Shown: one piece after another, positions 51,060-60,957 of the stretch
How positions within the stretch are numbered: the stretch's first letter is position 1
How the letters are laid out: every line of letters starts with the position of its first letter
Assembly: GCA_017468925.1 (NCBI GenBank)
Contig: JAFUHI010000009.1
Coordinates: 338,162 to 402,161 of the forward strand
From: Bacilli bacterium
GTDB lineage: Bacteria > Bacillota_I > Bacilli_A > RFN20 > CAG-826
Length of the DNA stretch: 64,000 nt
Reading direction: 5' to 3'
Made by a program: the position numbers and the translations under genes
Notes under the pieces: model-generated
The model's database searches: none
Seen by the model: only the letters and a program-made list of their open reading frames with translations
What the model was told of the DNA's origin: nothing

Positions 51060-53525
51060 ATGAGGAAACCGGTCTTTTTATTGTCGTTATCATGTTTGCT
51101 GGGGGTGATTTCATCGTGCGGAGGAAATGGCGGAGAGCAAAACGAATCATCTGTCTTTTCGACATGGACAACCTATTCGACTTCAAAAATCATTCAGCAG
51201 ACCTACAACAACAATAATTACATAAATACCGGGGATGCAGTGAAGATAAAGATGATGAGGGATGAATATGAATCTAGCCAACTCATCATCACTTCCGAGG
51301 GCAGGCAGTCCTTCGATTTGATTAAAGGGGATTTAATTGATGAGGCGACTGGGAATACAATTCCCCAGGAAAACATTGAGATATATGTTCAGAAATACAT
51401 TGAGCTAGAGCTCAATATGCATTCAAGCAACAACCCTCTATTTGTCGGCGGCGATATGATTCCTGATATGCTCCTCCCGCTAGAATACGCGAAGAGCAGC
51501 GGAGAGAATTTCACCAAAGCCAATTCAAATCAAGGAATAACCATTGAAATAAGCTCATATGGCCTCCCAGCAGGCGTTTATAAAGGCGAGTTCACTTTGA
51601 AAGTGGGCGAGATATCCAAGCAAATCCCCATTGAAGTCACGATTTGGGATATTCTCCTCGAAGGGAAAAGCACCATCCAATCTTGCTGGCTAATATATTC
51701 GATGTATATGCTTACTGGTGAGTATGATGCGAGTGAGAAAATGCTTGATACTTACGCCGATTTCCTTTCCAAATACAAAGCGAATCCATACATTATCCAA
51801 GAAGATGTCATGAATTCGCCGGAAGCTTTGATGCAAGACGTGAAGAGGATGTGGAACATAAAGAATTACAATTCCATAACCATTCCTTATGATTTTCCTT
51901 TGACATATGATGCATCGACTGCGCAAGGCGATAGAGCCGCAAGCTATATCGTCAAATTGGCGGAGGAATCGACAGAGGAGAATTTCTATCTCGATTATGC
52001 CTTGTTTTATCCTTCGACTTATGATGAAGCGGATGTAATCGCACCGAAAAAGGCGGCATCACCTGCATTCTTTAAGGAGGGAGGAAGCTACCAGCAAACG
52101 TTAGAAAAAGCCATTCGAATGCTTGAGAACAAAGGTTATTTCGCCACCAAGAGCAACGAATGGAATGAAAGGGTGAAGAAGGCTATCAGAGCCATCCCCG
52201 ATGTATTCACAAATGTTAATCTTGCAGAAGGATGGGTCAAGGAATATCCGGCCACATTCTGCCCTCAGATTAATGTTTTGGACTATAAAAAATACCAGGA
52301 ATTATACAAAGATTACGCGAATAAAAACGTCAACGGTGATTTCTGGACTTATACATGTTGTTCCCCGAATTATCCATATCCATCGCATCATTTGGATGAT
52401 GATTGCTTGTCCATGAGAATCATGGGGTGGATGGAGAAGGCATTCGATATCAATGGATATCTCTTCTTTATGGCGAATATGTACACGACCGAAAAAAGAA
52501 ACAACGAGTACACAACCCCATATGTGATCGCCAATAGAAACGATTCCGCAAATGGCGATGGATTCATCATGTACCCAGGAAGGCCATATGGTTCTCCAAC
52601 CCCATTCCCAAGCATGAGATTGGTGACATATCGCGATGGGCTAGAAGACTATGATATGCTTGAGGTTTTCGAAAGGAAAATCGAGGCAATGAAAGATAAA
52701 TATGGCATTGATGACCTTGATTCAAAAGAATATGTGAAAGATATCTATGACACTTTATTCAATAATTCAGTGCCGACCGAAGAGCATGCAAAAGTGTACG
52801 AAGCCAGAGAAGAATTGGCGAAACGCATACTCAATTTCGATAACGAAGACGATTTGTTTACATACGCTAAAAACGACGATGGGGTGTTTAATCTATACAT
52901 TCATACAAATAGCCCGACTTTGAAAATCCAAGGGAGCCAAGTAAGCGGAACCCTTCTTTCCGAAGCGAGGTATCGCTACATCATCCCTTTGAATGAGACA
53001 AAGGAAAATATCAGCATTGTCACCGATAAAGGGAATGTTTACGAATACGCTAACCGCGGATATAAGAACATAACGAATTTCATGCCTGATTATGATGGAG
53101 CGAAACTTTCAAAAAATTCTTCATTTGTCGCCGAAACAGGCAGGATTCACGCGAATATTGAGTCGGTGAGAGAAGAAACCATCAGCAAGACGATTCGCTT
53201 CGTTCCGTCCATTTCCTTTGAGGGATTGGAATTAGAAGGCGCCAAGAAACTGAAATTCAATTATTCCAATCCTTCATCCATAGAGAATCTGACATTTGAT
53301 GTTGACTTGGTCGGCAAAACCAAAACAGTCACAATCGCGGATCATTTTTGCATGAGTGGAGTCTCCAAAAGCATGGAGATCGACCTAAGCAAAGTCAACA
53401 TGGATCTATCTGACGTGAAGAGTCTTAGATTCAGCTTCGTCAATTATTATTTCGATTCGAATGAAGAAATGCAGCTATTCAACACTAGAGAGATTGAATT
53501 GGGGGACATTTTCGCATCTTATTGA
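51060..53525 (+). CDS. Lipoprotein with DUF4091-like C-terminal region
   Basis: 821 residues from the ATG at 51060, where the signal peptide with lipobox VISSC begins; an earlier ATG overlaps the binding-protein end. The central part resembles TIM-barrel glycosidase-like proteins, with WIYSMYM-type and NSPEALMQDVKRMWN segments, and near residue 530 YRDGLEDYDMLEVFERKIE matches the RDGLEDYEYL signature of DUF4091, a domain usually attached to glycosidase-like enzymes. A beta-rich tail (about 620-821) follows. It is probably a membrane-tethered glycan-processing or binding protein feeding the importer; catalytic residues cannot be assigned. Confidence 0.75.
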   Translation: MRKPVFLLSLSCLLGVISSCGGNGGEQNESSVFSTWTTYSTSKIIQQTYNNNNYINTGDAVKIKMMRDEYESSQLIITSEGRQSFDLIKGDLIDEATGNTIPQENIEIYVQKYIELELNMHSSNNPLFVGGDMIPDMLLPLEYAKSSGENFTKANSNQGITIEISSYGLPAGVYKGEFTLKVGEISKQIPIEVTIWDILLEGKSTIQSCWLIYSMYMLTGEYDASEKMLDTYADFLSKYKANPYIIQEDVMNSPEALMQDVKRMWNIKNYNSITIPYDFPLTYDASTAQGDRAASYIVKLAEESTEENFYLDYALFYPSTYDEADVIAPKKAASPAFFKEGGSYQQTLEKAIRMLENKGYFATKSNEWNERVKKAIRAIPDVFTNVNLAEGWVKEYPATFCPQINVLDYKKYQELYKDYANKNVNGDFWTYTCCSPNYPYPSHHLDDDCLSMRIMGWMEKAFDINGYLFFMANMYTTEKRNNEYTTPYVIANRNDSANGDGFIMYPGRPYGSPTPFPSMRLVTYRDGLEDYDMLEVFERKIEAMKDKYGIDDLDSKEYVKDIYDTLFNNSVPTEEHAKVYEAREELAKRILNFDNEDDLFTYAKNDDGVFNLYIHTNSPTLKIQGSQVSGTLLSEARYRYIIPLNETKENISIVTDKGNVYEYANRGYKNITNFMPDYDGAKLSKNSSFVAETGRIHANIESVREETISKTIRFVPSISFEGLELEGAKKLKFNYSNPSSIENLTFDVDLVGKTKTVTIADHFCMSGVSKSMEIDLSKVNMDLSDVKSLRFSFVNYYFDSNEEMQLFNTREIELGDIFASY

Positions 53526-53536
53526 GGGGAGGAATT

Positions 53537-55495
53537 ATGAGAAAGAAAGCGTATTTATTCATGCTGCCGTTCCTTCTTTTGGCAGGATGCACTCAACAAG
53601 AAGAAGCTAAAAAGGATGATAGGACCGAGGTCCTTATAAACGATTTCGAGACTATCGAGCAACTCACCCTTATGAAGTTCCCTCATCCGAAGCATTCAGA
53701 CCGCGGGAAAATGGAATTGGTGAATGAGCATGCCACAAGCGGAGAGAAGTCTTTGAAATATTCAAATGACCATGGAAAATATTTGGAAGTCTGTCACTAT
53801 TTTGACCATATTGTCGGAGGGGATATCGACATCTCAAACATCAAATCGATTGATGTGGATATTTTCAATGCCTCGGATTTTGATACAACTTGCACATTTT
53901 CAATCTATGCCACAAAAGAAATGACCGTTTTGCTTTCTAGCAATTTTGAATTAAAAGCAGACGAATTAACCCATGTCTCTATGCCTTTAAGCAAGCTCGC
54001 TTTGGAATTCAATTACGAATCTATCATCTGCACCTCGCTTACCTTGTATATGCCAAATACAGATTACAATAGAGGAATCGGCTATACCTTCTATGTCGAC
54101 AACTGGAAGGCGTATATGGGAAGCGAATACACCGAAGATGACTTGGAAAATAAGCCGAAAATAGAGACCATTCAGGAGAAAATCGAAGCGCTGCCCAGGA
54201 GTGAAGATATAACTTTGCTTAACAAAGATGCTTTGAAAGAAATAGCGGACCTTTTGTCTCCTTTGCCAGATTTATATCGTAGAGTAGTTCCTAATATCGC
54301 TAAATATTCCGCCTCAATTGAAACATATTATTCACTCATTGAAGCGGATAGAGTCATTGATTACGATAAGGATATTTTCATCAATTTCGATGAATTCTAC
54401 GGCTCCGCTCAACTTATACCATTCGCCGAAACAAAAGCCGATGTATTCTATTCAAACGATGAATGGGAAGGAAAGGAAAATGGAGTGGGATCAACAAAGA
54501 TAGTGTTCGACGGCACAACTGACAATACTTTTACTTACAAAAGCTCCCTCAATTTCAACGATTTCGATTTTGTTGAGTTCAAAATACATAACTCATCTCC
54601 AAACTACGTAAGAATTTGGCTATCTTATGACAATGAGATTTTCATCGATATCGCGCCTAATGATACGGCAAAAGCCAAATTCAACGCGCCTTTGCTAAAT
54701 AAGCAAAATTATTGGGCGATCCATCACCTAAGAAGTTTATCCGATTCGACTATCATAAGCGCGACTGGCGCTATATATCTATCAAAAGTGGTGGCGACAG
54801 GTAGAAGCCAAGAAACCCTTACCAAGCAAATGAAATACGCTTTTAATCGCTTGCCTTCCGTTCAATCGCTAGTTAACGAGGATGACTTCTTATCCGTCAT
54901 AACCACAGTAGCAACAGCTAGATATCTATACGGTCTTGTCCTTGATAAATCAGTCGTGGAAAGAGAAAAAGTCGAGTTGCTAGTCGCTTTGGAAGAGAAA
55001 ATAGAATCAAGCGGCTATGGCTTGGCGTATAACGCATATGATGGCGCCATGATGAGATTTTCCTCGTACGGAGAGGATTTCAGTGCCGCTTTCGCCATCG
55101 AAAACGAAACTTTTGGCTATGTCAATAACGCAACAATAACCAAAGTGCCAGATCATAAAGATAATCCAAATCTTCACGAACAAGCCTTCACTTTCGCCGG
55201 GGAAGTAACGCCAAATGAAGAGGTGGCAGGATATGTTTTGTTGGTCAACAACCCAACGGAATACACCTTTAATCTAATCGTTAGAAGCACCGACTGGGAT
55301 TGGGGCACTCATTCTAAATATTTCACCACCATGGAATTGAAACCAGGATGGAATAAGGTCAATATCAAAACCGCATTGCTATATTGCTCTGATGATCGGA
55401 AAGTATCTTTATTTGTCTCTGATGGCGGAATGGATTTGGATATGAGTGGGGTTTGGCAATTCTCATCGTTATTTGCAGTCCCAAGAGCGATATAA
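53537..55495 (+). CDS. Lipoprotein of unknown function in the importer operon
   Basis: 652 residues from the ATG at 53537, with GGGGAGG upstream (a TTG at 53522 is rejected). The lipobox is LLAGC. The rest is beta-rich with two regions that look like CBM-type jelly rolls (about 40-200, with LKYSNDHGKYLEVCHYFDHI, and about 480-652, ending in STDWDWGTHSKYFTTMELKP), separated by a helical linker. No catalytic motif is recognised. It likely binds a polysaccharide at the cell surface. The ABC ATPase starts eight bases after its stop. Confidence 0.65.
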   Translation: MRKKAYLFMLPFLLLAGCTQQEEAKKDDRTEVLINDFETIEQLTLMKFPHPKHSDRGKMELVNEHATSGEKSLKYSNDHGKYLEVCHYFDHIVGGDIDISNIKSIDVDIFNASDFDTTCTFSIYATKEMTVLLSSNFELKADELTHVSMPLSKLALEFNYESIICTSLTLYMPNTDYNRGIGYTFYVDNWKAYMGSEYTEDDLENKPKIETIQEKIEALPRSEDITLLNKDALKEIADLLSPLPDLYRRVVPNIAKYSASIETYYSLIEADRVIDYDKDIFINFDEFYGSAQLIPFAETKADVFYSNDEWEGKENGVGSTKIVFDGTTDNTFTYKSSLNFNDFDFVEFKIHNSSPNYVRIWLSYDNEIFIDIAPNDTAKAKFNAPLLNKQNYWAIHHLRSLSDSTIISATGAIYLSKVVATGRSQETLTKQMKYAFNRLPSVQSLVNEDDFLSVITTVATARYLYGLVLDKSVVEREKVELLVALEEKIESSGYGLAYNAYDGAMMRFSSYGEDFSAAFAIENETFGYVNNATITKVPDHKDNPNLHEQAFTFAGEVTPNEEVAGYVLLVNNPTEYTFNLIVRSTDWDWGTHSKYFTTMELKPGWNKVNIKTALLYCSDDRKVSLFVSDGGMDLDMSGVWQFSSLFAVPRAI

Positions 55496-55502
55496 TTAAT
55501 TC

Positions 55503-56237
55503 ATGCCATCGATCAAGCTTGAGAACTTGAATTTCAGTTTCGAAAAGAAAAAGGCAAAGACCGTTGTTTTAAATGATGTTTCGATTGAATTCGAATCTAA
55601 TAAGATCCATGTTATTTTAGGACAATCTGGATGTGGAAAAACCACGTTGCTCAAATGCATAAATGGATTATATGATTACGAAGGCCATATTTATTTCGAT
55701 GATATCTTAATGGATCAAGTCCCGCCAAAAGATAGGATGATAGGTTATGTCAGCCAGGAGTTTGGCTTATTTCCACATTTTTCTTTATTCAAGTCGATTA
55801 GTTACCCTCTTCTAATTAGTGGGACCGATGCTGATGAGATTAGAAGAAGAACAGACGAGATTTGCGAGGTTTTAGGCATAAAAGAGCTGCTTTCTCGCAA
55901 ACCGAAGCAAGTTTCCTTGGGCGAAGAACAAAGAGCGGCGATAGCAAGAGCTTTGATCAAAAGGCCTCCAATTTGCCTATTTGATGAACCGCTTAGCAAC
56001 GTTGATGAATCATCTAGAGCCAAAATCAGAGCAAAAATAAGAGACATGATCCATGAATACAACTGCACAGCGATATATGTGACTCATGATTTATCAGAAG
56101 CTACTTCAATAGCGGATTATATATACCTTTTGGGGAAGGGTGGATTTATTGCAAAAGGCACTGCGAAGGAAATGGTGGAAAGCAATAAATCAGAGGTTAA
56201 GGAATTTTTTGACACGCTAAAAAATGAAACGCTTTGA
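55503..56237 (+). CDS. ABC transporter ATPase, short MsmX/UgpC-like
   Basis: 244 residues. Walker A LGQSGCGKTT (39-48), Q-loop YVSQEFGLFP, signature VSLGEEQRAAIARAL and Walker B ICLFDEP are complete, with H-loop VTHDLSE. The first signature residues are VSLGE rather than LSGGQ. Sugar-importer ATPases of the MsmX/UgpC type are about 360 residues because of a C-terminal TOBE regulatory domain; this one ends at 244 and lacks it. It sits in the operon as a dedicated energy source for the 47578-51058 importer, whereas many Bacillota share one ATPase. Its end overlaps the next gene by 14 bases. Confidence 0.9.
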   Translation: MPSIKLENLNFSFEKKKAKTVVLNDVSIEFESNKIHVILGQSGCGKTTLLKCINGLYDYEGHIYFDDILMDQVPPKDRMIGYVSQEFGLFPHFSLFKSISYPLLISGTDADEIRRRTDEICEVLGIKELLSRKPKQVSLGEEQRAAIARALIKRPPICLFDEPLSNVDESSRAKIRAKIRDMIHEYNCTAIYVTHDLSEATSIADYIYLLGKGGFIAKGTAKEMVESNKSEVKEFFDTLKNETL

Positions 56238-56706
56238 TTACGAGAAAATATTAGAGAACAACTTGAGGGCGTATAGAAGGTCCGTTGTTTTCTTGGTCGC
56301 ATCTTCTGTCGTTTATGTTGCATGCTTTATTCTCGCCATATTCTTATCGAATTATGAAAACAGGGCGTTAATGATGGTTGTTTTCTCCATCATTCTTTCC
56401 CTGATTGGGATTGAAATAGTTGGAATAATAATCTATGGCCTATTAGAGAATAGAAGGAAGATGAAGCAAATAAATCTGATTTTCAGCTCATATCTGGAGC
56501 CTTTAGAAGGCGAGATAGTGGAGATAAAAGGGTTAATAAATTCCTCAATTGGGAGAAGAGGTCATGAAATCATAATCAAGAATGATTCACTTAGGAGTGT
56601 TTTATATGATCCTTCTTTTGGCGAAAACCCATTTAGAGTCGGCGATAAAGTCAAGATTGAGATCAGCGAGTCATTCATAGTCAAATATGAGGTGGAAAAT
56701 GCGTAA
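56224..56706 (+). CDS. Small two-helix membrane protein
   Basis: 160 residues, unrecognised. Two membrane helices (about 20-42 and 48-72) precede a cytoplasmic or external beta-rich domain ending in VGDKVKIEISESFIVKYEVEN. It overlaps the ATPase gene by 14 bases and the next gene by eight, so it is part of the operon. The charged loop ENRRKMKQIN follows the second helix. Confidence 0.65.
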   Translation: MKRFDYEKILENNLRAYRRSVVFLVASSVVYVACFILAIFLSNYENRALMMVVFSIILSLIGIEIVGIIIYGLLENRRKMKQINLIFSSYLEPLEGEIVEIKGLINSSIGRRGHEIIIKNDSLRSVLYDPSFGENPFRVGDKVKIEISESFIVKYEVENA

Positions 56707-57298
56707 TCTATTCTCTAAATGGTATTTATATCTTTTATCTGCGGTGGTATCCACTGTCGCAATATGCTTATCGATATCTTTTAAAACCGCACCGAAAGAT
56801 CACGAGAGAATTGATATATTCATTGGTGCTTTGGAAATGAAAACGTCGCAATTTGATAGAGATATTGACGAAAAAAAGCCAGATGGAATAAAGAAGGTCG
56901 AGACAAGATTTATTGCGAAAACCGCCAATAATTTCTCATATTTGTTTTTCTCTTTGAGAAGTGAGATGGATTTTTATATCCTTCCTTTGGATTTTGTTGA
57001 GGAAAATAAGGGCGACGTTGTGAATTACTCTTCGAACATCAAAATAGATTATCTAGAAAAAGAACTGGGAAGACACTTCGATTATTATTATGACGATGAA
57101 AATAGGCCAAAAGGGTTCAAAATCTATGATTGCAAGAAGGAAGAGGGGATATTGGGTAATTACATCACCTATTCAAACGATGAAGAAAGGAATGACTATT
57201 ATTTATTTTTCTCATTCAAGACCAAAAACATTGGCGAGATGAATGGTGGAGGAAGCACTGGTGCGTTTAAAGTGATAGATGTGCTATTTAATTTATGA
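56699..57298 (+). CDS. Signal-anchored protein of unknown function
   Basis: 199 residues from the ATG at 56699, where GAGGTGG provides a ribosome site; the ATG at 56687 is less likely. The first helix (about 6-26) looks like an uncleaved anchor. The exported part is beta/alpha mixed with an Asp/Glu/Tyr-rich middle (GRHFDYYYDDENRPKGF). It ends in an ATGA overlap with the YesL-like gene. No family recognised. Confidence 0.6.
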   Translation: MRNLFSKWYLYLLSAVVSTVAICLSISFKTAPKDHERIDIFIGALEMKTSQFDRDIDEKKPDGIKKVETRFIAKTANNFSYLFFSLRSEMDFYILPLDFVEENKGDVVNYSSNIKIDYLEKELGRHFDYYYDDENRPKGFKIYDCKKEEGILGNYITYSNDEERNDYYLFFSFKTKNIGEMNGGGSTGAFKVIDVLFNL

Positions 57299-58131
57299 GA
57301 AGAAATGATAGAAATCGTTCTGGATTTGAGTCTCTTCCAAAGAATTATAGGGAATTATTTTTCGACACGCTTAAACAGAATTGGAGAACGTTCTTTTTGG
57401 TTGGGTTGATATCTTTGCTATTTTTTCTCCCGACCTTGGTTTTCATGTTTTTGAACGACTACTATTTTTTAAGCATTTCATCTAATGAGTCATATACGTT
57501 AGCTGAAGTGGACGCTTTAAGGATAACATCCGCAAATTACTTTAATATCGGTGCTTCAGTCGGAATTGTGATAGCGTGCATAGGGATATCGGGCTTATCT
57601 AGGGTAAATCTATTTCTTTCTAGAGAAGAGGGTGTCTTCTTTTTCCAAGATTTCAATAAGGGAGTGAAGCAAAACACCAAAAATAACATTGTTTTCTTTA
57701 TTATTTACGCAATTCTCATTTATTTTTCGTTTTTCGTTACTAACAACATCGCTGGTAATATGTTTCTTTTGTTTATGCCATTCGCGTTGGTGCAGACAAT
57801 CTTCTTCCCATTGCTATTGATTAATGTGGAAACCACATCGATTTATTCTTGGTTAATCAAGGATTCTTTCCGCAACGCCTTTATTATTTACATAAAGAAC
57901 TTTGTTTTTGTTCTAATTTTCTCGACATTATTCACATCAATATTGTTGTTAAACCTGATTCAGCATATCGTCATAAAGTACATCTCGTTTGTTCTTTTCA
58001 TTGTGATAATCTATCCGCTGCTTGCTATTTCGTTCAGAGTTTTTATGAATAGGGCGTTGGATAGAGACATAAACAAGAAAAATTATCCCGAGATTTATAA
58101 GAAGGGGATATATACCGAAGAAAGCAAATAA
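57295..58131 (+). CDS. YesL/DUF624-like membrane protein
   Basis: 278 residues with about six helices. The opening YRELFFDTLKQNWRTFFLVG, the TLKQNW-type start and the closing FRVFMNRALDRDINKKNYP match the YesL family, commonly found beside sugar ABC importers (for example in rhamnogalacturonan loci). Its role is unknown; accessory to transport is suspected from context. It overlaps the previous gene as ATGA. Confidence 0.75.
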   Translation: MRRNDRNRSGFESLPKNYRELFFDTLKQNWRTFFLVGLISLLFFLPTLVFMFLNDYYFLSISSNESYTLAEVDALRITSANYFNIGASVGIVIACIGISGLSRVNLFLSREEGVFFFQDFNKGVKQNTKNNIVFFIIYAILIYFSFFVTNNIAGNMFLLFMPFALVQTIFFPLLLINVETTSIYSWLIKDSFRNAFIIYIKNFVFVLIFSTLFTSILLLNLIQHIVIKYISFVLFIVIIYPLLAISFRVFMNRALDRDINKKNYPEIYKKGIYTEESK

Positions 58132-58172
58132 TAATCATATGATTTGTGTTAATTTTTGATATAATTATTTTA

Positions 58173-59288
58173 ATGATAAATTATATTGAAAATCACACAG
58201 ATTCGCAGAAGAGCTTTCGCACAATTTTTTCTTTTATAGTAAAGAAAGGCAAGACCACAAGAAGAGAGATTCAAAAGGGCACTAATTATTCTTGGAGCAG
58301 CGTTTCCGGAGTGGTATCTGTGCTTTTAAATAACAATTTGGTAATCGAAACGGACCCAGTAATAAGCGGAGTAGGAAGAGGGACATCATACATTGTTCCA
58401 AACGGAGATAGATTTGTATCCATCGGCTTAGATATTAATTCGACAGGGTTCACCTCCTCTGTGGTTGGCGTCGATGGCAGCATTAAATATAAAAATATGC
58501 GTCCATACTTGGGGGACACGAAAGAATATGTCTTGGATTTGATGTTTAAATTGATTGACGATTGCCTGGCTTTTGCGAAGGATAAATACAATGTTGCCTC
58601 TATTGGTGTTTCTTGTCAGGGAACCGTAATAAACCACTCGATTTACAAAAGATTCGTATTCGCAAAAGATTTCATGTACTGCAACATAAAAGAGATAATT
58701 GAAAAGAAATATGGGATATTTACCTATTTAGAACACGATACGAACTGTCTGCTTGAGGATTATCTTTTCAATCATAACGAAGGCTATGTGTCCGTTTGCG
58801 TTGCTCGAATTGTCTCTGGTCTTGGGTTTGCTATTTCTTCAAACGGCCAATCTTTGGAAATGTTCGGCCCCATTGATTTCGGACATATGATAGTGCAACC
58901 AAGAGATGGCGACAAATGCTTATGTGGGATGAATGGGTGTTTAGAAGCGTATGTTTCTTCTGTTGGAATCGCTAGGAGAGCGGGTGTCGAAGATTTTTCG
59001 ATAATAGAGAAAAACAGGGACAAATATAGGAACATCCTGGATGAGGCTGGATTTTATTTGGGTGTTGCTTTAGCAAACCTTAGTCACATATTTTCCCTTG
59101 ACGGGGTTGTGATGACAGGCCACGTCATCGGAAACGATGAGACGATGCTCAAGCAAATTATTAAATACAACAACGAGTTTAGTGGCGAAGAAAGAGCGGA
59201 GATCAAATACCTGCCAAATCTTTCTCCTTCTTTCGGCGCTGCAAGATTATCGTTTATAGAAAAGGTTGATAAAGAAGGCGCATTTTAA
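58173..59288 (+). CDS. ROK-family transcriptional regulator
   Basis: 371 residues from the ATG at 58173. An N-terminal winged helix (about 1-70, with GKTTRREIQKGTNYSWSSVS) is followed by a ROK sugar-kinase-like domain: GLDINSTGFTSSVVGVDGS, EHDTNC, and CLCGMNGCLEAY, the zinc-binding ROK signature. Such XylR/NagC-type proteins repress sugar genes and release DNA when they bind a sugar or sugar phosphate. It probably controls this locus. TATAAT at 58160-58165 lies only eight bases upstream of the ATG, suggesting a leaderless or near-leaderless transcript. The stop overlaps the next ATG (TAATG). Confidence 0.9.
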   Translation: MINYIENHTDSQKSFRTIFSFIVKKGKTTRREIQKGTNYSWSSVSGVVSVLLNNNLVIETDPVISGVGRGTSYIVPNGDRFVSIGLDINSTGFTSSVVGVDGSIKYKNMRPYLGDTKEYVLDLMFKLIDDCLAFAKDKYNVASIGVSCQGTVINHSIYKRFVFAKDFMYCNIKEIIEKKYGIFTYLEHDTNCLLEDYLFNHNEGYVSVCVARIVSGLGFAISSNGQSLEMFGPIDFGHMIVQPRDGDKCLCGMNGCLEAYVSSVGIARRAGVEDFSIIEKNRDKYRNILDEAGFYLGVALANLSHIFSLDGVVMTGHVIGNDETMLKQIIKYNNEFSGEERAEIKYLPNLSPSFGAARLSFIEKVDKEGAF

Positions 59289-60820
59289 TGCAAATATATT
59301 TTAACACGCCAAAATATGTATTATTGAGCATCGATGGCAAAAATCCATGCAAATTACGCATGGAAGATGGAGAAGCTTCATTTGATGACGTTGAAATTAA
59401 GTTAAAAAATAATTGCATTTTTCTTAAAGCGACCTCCTCGTTGGTGTCACATATATATCTCGCTTACGACTCCGATTTTGGCGATAGCCATCTGTTTCTA
59501 GGTGATAGTTTCGAAAGAGGCTATGGAGATATGGGATGGAAAAAGAAAGAGGAAACAAAACAAATGTTTTGGTATTTTTTCGCCGACGATAAAAAGACAA
59601 ATAATCTAAGCGCTTTTGGGGTTGGTGTTCAGCCAAATTCGATAGTCTCTTATAAAATAAAAAATAACGAGATCATTGTTGATGTTAATGTTCAATCAGG
59701 CGGAAGTGGGGTGAATCTCGAAGGAAGGATGTTAAAAGCCGCCACATTTTTCTCAAAGGAATACCATTCCGGAAAAACTGAAGATAATTGTAGAGAATTT
59801 CTTTCTTTGCTTATGGGGTATATTAGGCCACTCAAGACCAAAACCCCCGTATATGGTTTCAACAACTGGTATTATGCCTATGGGGAATCAAGCTATCAGC
59901 AAATAATCAAAGATACGAAGCTATTATGCGAATTGAGTTATGGAATAAAAAACAGGCCATATATGGTGATTGATGATGGTTGGTCAATCAATCCATGTTC
60001 TGGCCCGTGGATGCCAAACGAGAAATTTAAAGATATGAAGGCGTTATCGGACGAAATCAAATCATACAATGTTATTCCTGGCATTTGGTTTAGACCACTA
60101 AAGGACCTATCTTCACAATTCGAAAACGCTAGACACCCGCTCAACCACGAATGGCTTGACCCAACTAGCGAAGAAGTCCTACAGAAAATAAAAAAGGATG
60201 TAGAGAGATTTGTGGGATGGGGATATAGATTGATTAAATTTGATTTCGTCACAGTTGATATTTATACAAAATATGGTTTTCAGATGGATGATAGTTTGAC
60301 CACTCAAGGATGGAAATATTTGGATAACCATCACACCAACGCTGAAATAATCATGAATTTGTATAAAGTTATTAGAAACGCTGCGGGCGATTGTGTACTT
60401 ATAGGCTGCAATTCTATTCCGCATTTATGCGCAGGCATGGTTGAGATAAATCGTATTGGTGATGATATATCCGGTTTTGAGTGGGAAAGAGTGAAGAAAT
60501 ACGGGGTTAATTCCCTTGCATTTAGATTGATCCAAAACAAAGTGTTTTATGACATAGATGCAGATTGCGTTGGAATAATGGGCAAAATTGATTGGAAAAA
60601 GAATCGGCAATGGCTGGATGTTCTTTCTAAATCCGGCTCACCATTATTCGTCTCTTGCGACCCTGATGAGGCAACCGAAGAAATTAAGAAAGACATCAAA
60701 GAAGCTTTTTCAATCAATTCAAGCCAAAAACATGCGTATTTTCCTCTCGATTGGCAGACCAGTTTCATTCCAAAAGAATGGGCGGATGAAAAAGAAAGAG
60801 ACATTTATGATTGGAATTGA
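59288..60820 (+). CDS. Clan GH-D alpha-galactosidase-like hydrolase
   Basis: 510 residues. A beta domain (1-190) precedes a TIM barrel with PVYGFNNWYYAYGESSYQQI, MVIDDGWSINP, RLIKFDFVT with the likely nucleophile Asp319, and RIGDDISGF with likely acid/base Asp392 or Asp393. These are the GH36/GH27 landmarks. The layout differs from classical GH36 (no long N-terminal sandwich of about 300 residues), so it may belong to a divergent GH36-like subgroup. Cytoplasmic. It is coupled to the ROK gene by TAATG, implying that its substrate is linked to the ROK effector. Confidence 0.82.
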   Translation: MQIYFNTPKYVLLSIDGKNPCKLRMEDGEASFDDVEIKLKNNCIFLKATSSLVSHIYLAYDSDFGDSHLFLGDSFERGYGDMGWKKKEETKQMFWYFFADDKKTNNLSAFGVGVQPNSIVSYKIKNNEIIVDVNVQSGGSGVNLEGRMLKAATFFSKEYHSGKTEDNCREFLSLLMGYIRPLKTKTPVYGFNNWYYAYGESSYQQIIKDTKLLCELSYGIKNRPYMVIDDGWSINPCSGPWMPNEKFKDMKALSDEIKSYNVIPGIWFRPLKDLSSQFENARHPLNHEWLDPTSEEVLQKIKKDVERFVGWGYRLIKFDFVTVDIYTKYGFQMDDSLTTQGWKYLDNHHTNAEIIMNLYKVIRNAAGDCVLIGCNSIPHLCAGMVEINRIGDDISGFEWERVKKYGVNSLAFRLIQNKVFYDIDADCVGIMGKIDWKKNRQWLDVLSKSGSPLFVSCDPDEATEEIKKDIKEAFSINSSQKHAYFPLDWQTSFIPKEWADEKERDIYDWN

Positions 60821-60957
60821 TTTATTAATATTGGAGATAAATCGCAATTAATAATATTAAAATATTATTATTACTATATTAATGAATGAGAAAAGACAAA
60901 TTTGCAAAATAACAACGTTTTATTTTGTTATAAAATAAACATATAAGGAAATTGTTT

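Noticed and set aside
60850-60869. AT-only inverted repeat after the GH-D gene as a terminator
   Set aside because: A stem of only A-T pairs with a two-base loop would not be stable enough.
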